The translations under genes were made by a program, and so were the position numbers. A stretch of 64,000 bases of DNA from an uncultured Hyphomonas sp. (GTDB lineage: Bacteria; Pseudomonadota; Alphaproteobacteria; Caulobacterales; Hyphomonadaceae), in assembly GCF_963675305.1 (NCBI RefSeq), contig NZ_OY776147.1:3162001-3226000 (forward strand). The letters are read 5' to 3'. Under the pieces are notes generated by a model. That model saw only the letters and a list, made by a program, of their open reading frames with translations. It was not told the DNA's origin and did not search any database. Positions 63,503 to 64,000 of the stretch are shown piece by piece. The number at the start of each line of letters is the position of its first letter. Position 1 is the stretch's first letter.

Positions 63503-64000
63503 CTACAGAATTGCAGGGATCACGCGGTCTGGCGGACGGTGGCCGTCGGCGAAGGTCTTGATGTTGATGATGACCTTCTCGCCCATCTCGGTGCGGCCCT
63601 CGATCGTGGCCGAGCCCATGTGCGGCAGCAGCAGCACGTTCGGCAGGCCGATCAGCTCTTCATTCACGGCCGGTTCGCGTTCGAACACGTCGAGCCCTGC
63701 CCCGGCGAGCTTGCCGGCCTTGATGGCGCGGGCGAGCGCGGCTTCGTCGATCACTTCGCCGCGGGCCGTGTTCACGATGAAGGCTTCCGGTTTCATCAGC
63801 TCGATCCGGCGGGCATTCATCAGGTGGAACGTGGCCGGCGTGTGCGGGCAGTTGATGGAGACGATGTCCATCCGGGCCAGCATCTGGTCGAGGCTGTCCC
63901 AATAGGTCGCCTCCAGCTGTTCCTCGATCCGCGCGCCGACCGGCTTGCGGTTGTGATAGTGGATCTGCAGACCGAAGGAACGCGCGCGGCGGGCCACGGC
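63503..64000 (-). CDS. D-2-hydroxyacid dehydrogenase, glyoxylate/hydroxypyruvate reductase type (5' end cut by window edge)
   Basis: The C-terminal about 166 residues of an NAD(P)-dependent D-isomer-specific 2-hydroxyacid dehydrogenase. The frame stays open to position 64000, so the ATG at 63997 (or any inside the window) is not the real start. Visible are the end of the Rossmann dinucleotide site (AVARRARSFG then HYHNRKP), VSINCPHTPATFHLMN, catalytic Arg in FIVNTARGEVIDE, Glu in AGLDVFEREP and His in LLPHMGSAT. The full protein would be about 320-330 residues. It probably reduces glyoxylate or hydroxypyruvate. Confidence 0.92.
   Translation of the reverse strand, partial: AVARRARSFGLQIHYHNRKPVGARIEEQLEATYWDSLDQMLARMDIVSINCPHTPATFHLMNARRIELMKPEAFIVNTARGEVIDEAALARAIKAGKLAGAGLDVFEREPAVNEELIGLPNVLLLPHMGSATIEGRTEMGEKVIINIKTFADGHRPPDRVIPAIL

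Overview
This window is GC-rich, densely packed chromosomal DNA from an alphaproteobacterium. The gene set and order fit the Caulobacterales/Maricaulales side of the class, most like the Hyphomonadaceae. This placement is an inference from protein family variants and synteny; no rRNA marker is present. Supporting signs are a 7Fe ferredoxin and CarD next to an Suv3-type helicase and an S4 protein, the MJ0042 zinc-ribbon gene divergent from ftsE, an SDHAF4-like gene next to htpX and rsmB, the order rsmB...heparinase...purH, and Caulobacter-like promoters (TTGAC plus CTANAWC). I see no rRNA, tRNA, IS element, prophage or CRISPR array. Almost everything is core housekeeping or envelope biology.

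Layout. 1-1.6 kb: hemD (cut by the window edge) and hemC, overlapping by 4 nt. 1.7-4.9 kb: a DUF885 lipoprotein and an acyl-CoA dehydrogenase. 4.9-14.7 kb: an SDHAF4-like assembly factor, then htpX, rsmB, a glycine-zipper lipoprotein, rpe, a heparinase II/III-family protein, a membrane-bound nucleotide-sugar dehydratase, purH and a small lipoprotein. 14.7-21.6 kb: PhzF, thiD, transaldolase, UDP-glucose dehydrogenase, a glutathione transferase, phosphoglucomutase/phosphomannomutase and a glutamine amidotransferase. 21.6-25.3 kb: an ABC exporter and a second DUF885 protein. 25.4-28.8 kb: the sdhCDAB operon. 28.9-31.8 kb: an RDD protein, a GNAT acetyltransferase, an unknown protein and a small AT-richer island with two overlapping genes that resemble orphan immunity proteins.

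32-41.8 kb is a long leftward envelope and division block: ybgC, tolQ, tolR, tolA, tolB, two tandem pal genes, cpoB, tilS and ftsH. Stem-loops follow tolB and each pal copy. 41.9-46.2 kb, also leftward: lipocalin, an alpha/beta hydrolase, an E1-like ThiF/MoeB enzyme, nadD and proA. 46.3-48.7 kb: an acyl-CoA synthetase and a small membrane protein. 48.9-54.1 kb, leftward: a Sel1-like protein, carD, a 7Fe ferredoxin, a TerB-like protein, an S4 RNA-binding protein and the Suv3-type helicase. 54.2-56.8 kb: an acyltransferase, an LpxH-like phosphoesterase and an HNH endonuclease. 57-61.6 kb: an ftsE-ftsX-DUF218-plsC-DUF2125-AlkA run. 61.7-64 kb: the zinc-ribbon protein, a phosphoribosyltransferase, an unknown protein and a 2-hydroxyacid dehydrogenase cut by the right edge.

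The genes connect around envelope building: sugar nucleotides (ugd, mutase, dehydratase), lipids (plsC, LpxH-like, acyltransferase), the Tol-Pal constriction machine and FtsEX. The other threads are respiration (SdhCDAB with its likely flavinylation helper SDHAF4) and tetrapyrrole, purine, proline and NAD synthesis. The most unusual parts are the putative orphan immunity pair with its flanking repeats near 31-32 kb, the duplicated pal-plus-hairpin unit near 36-37.4 kb, and an in-frame 21-bp duplication inside rsmB.
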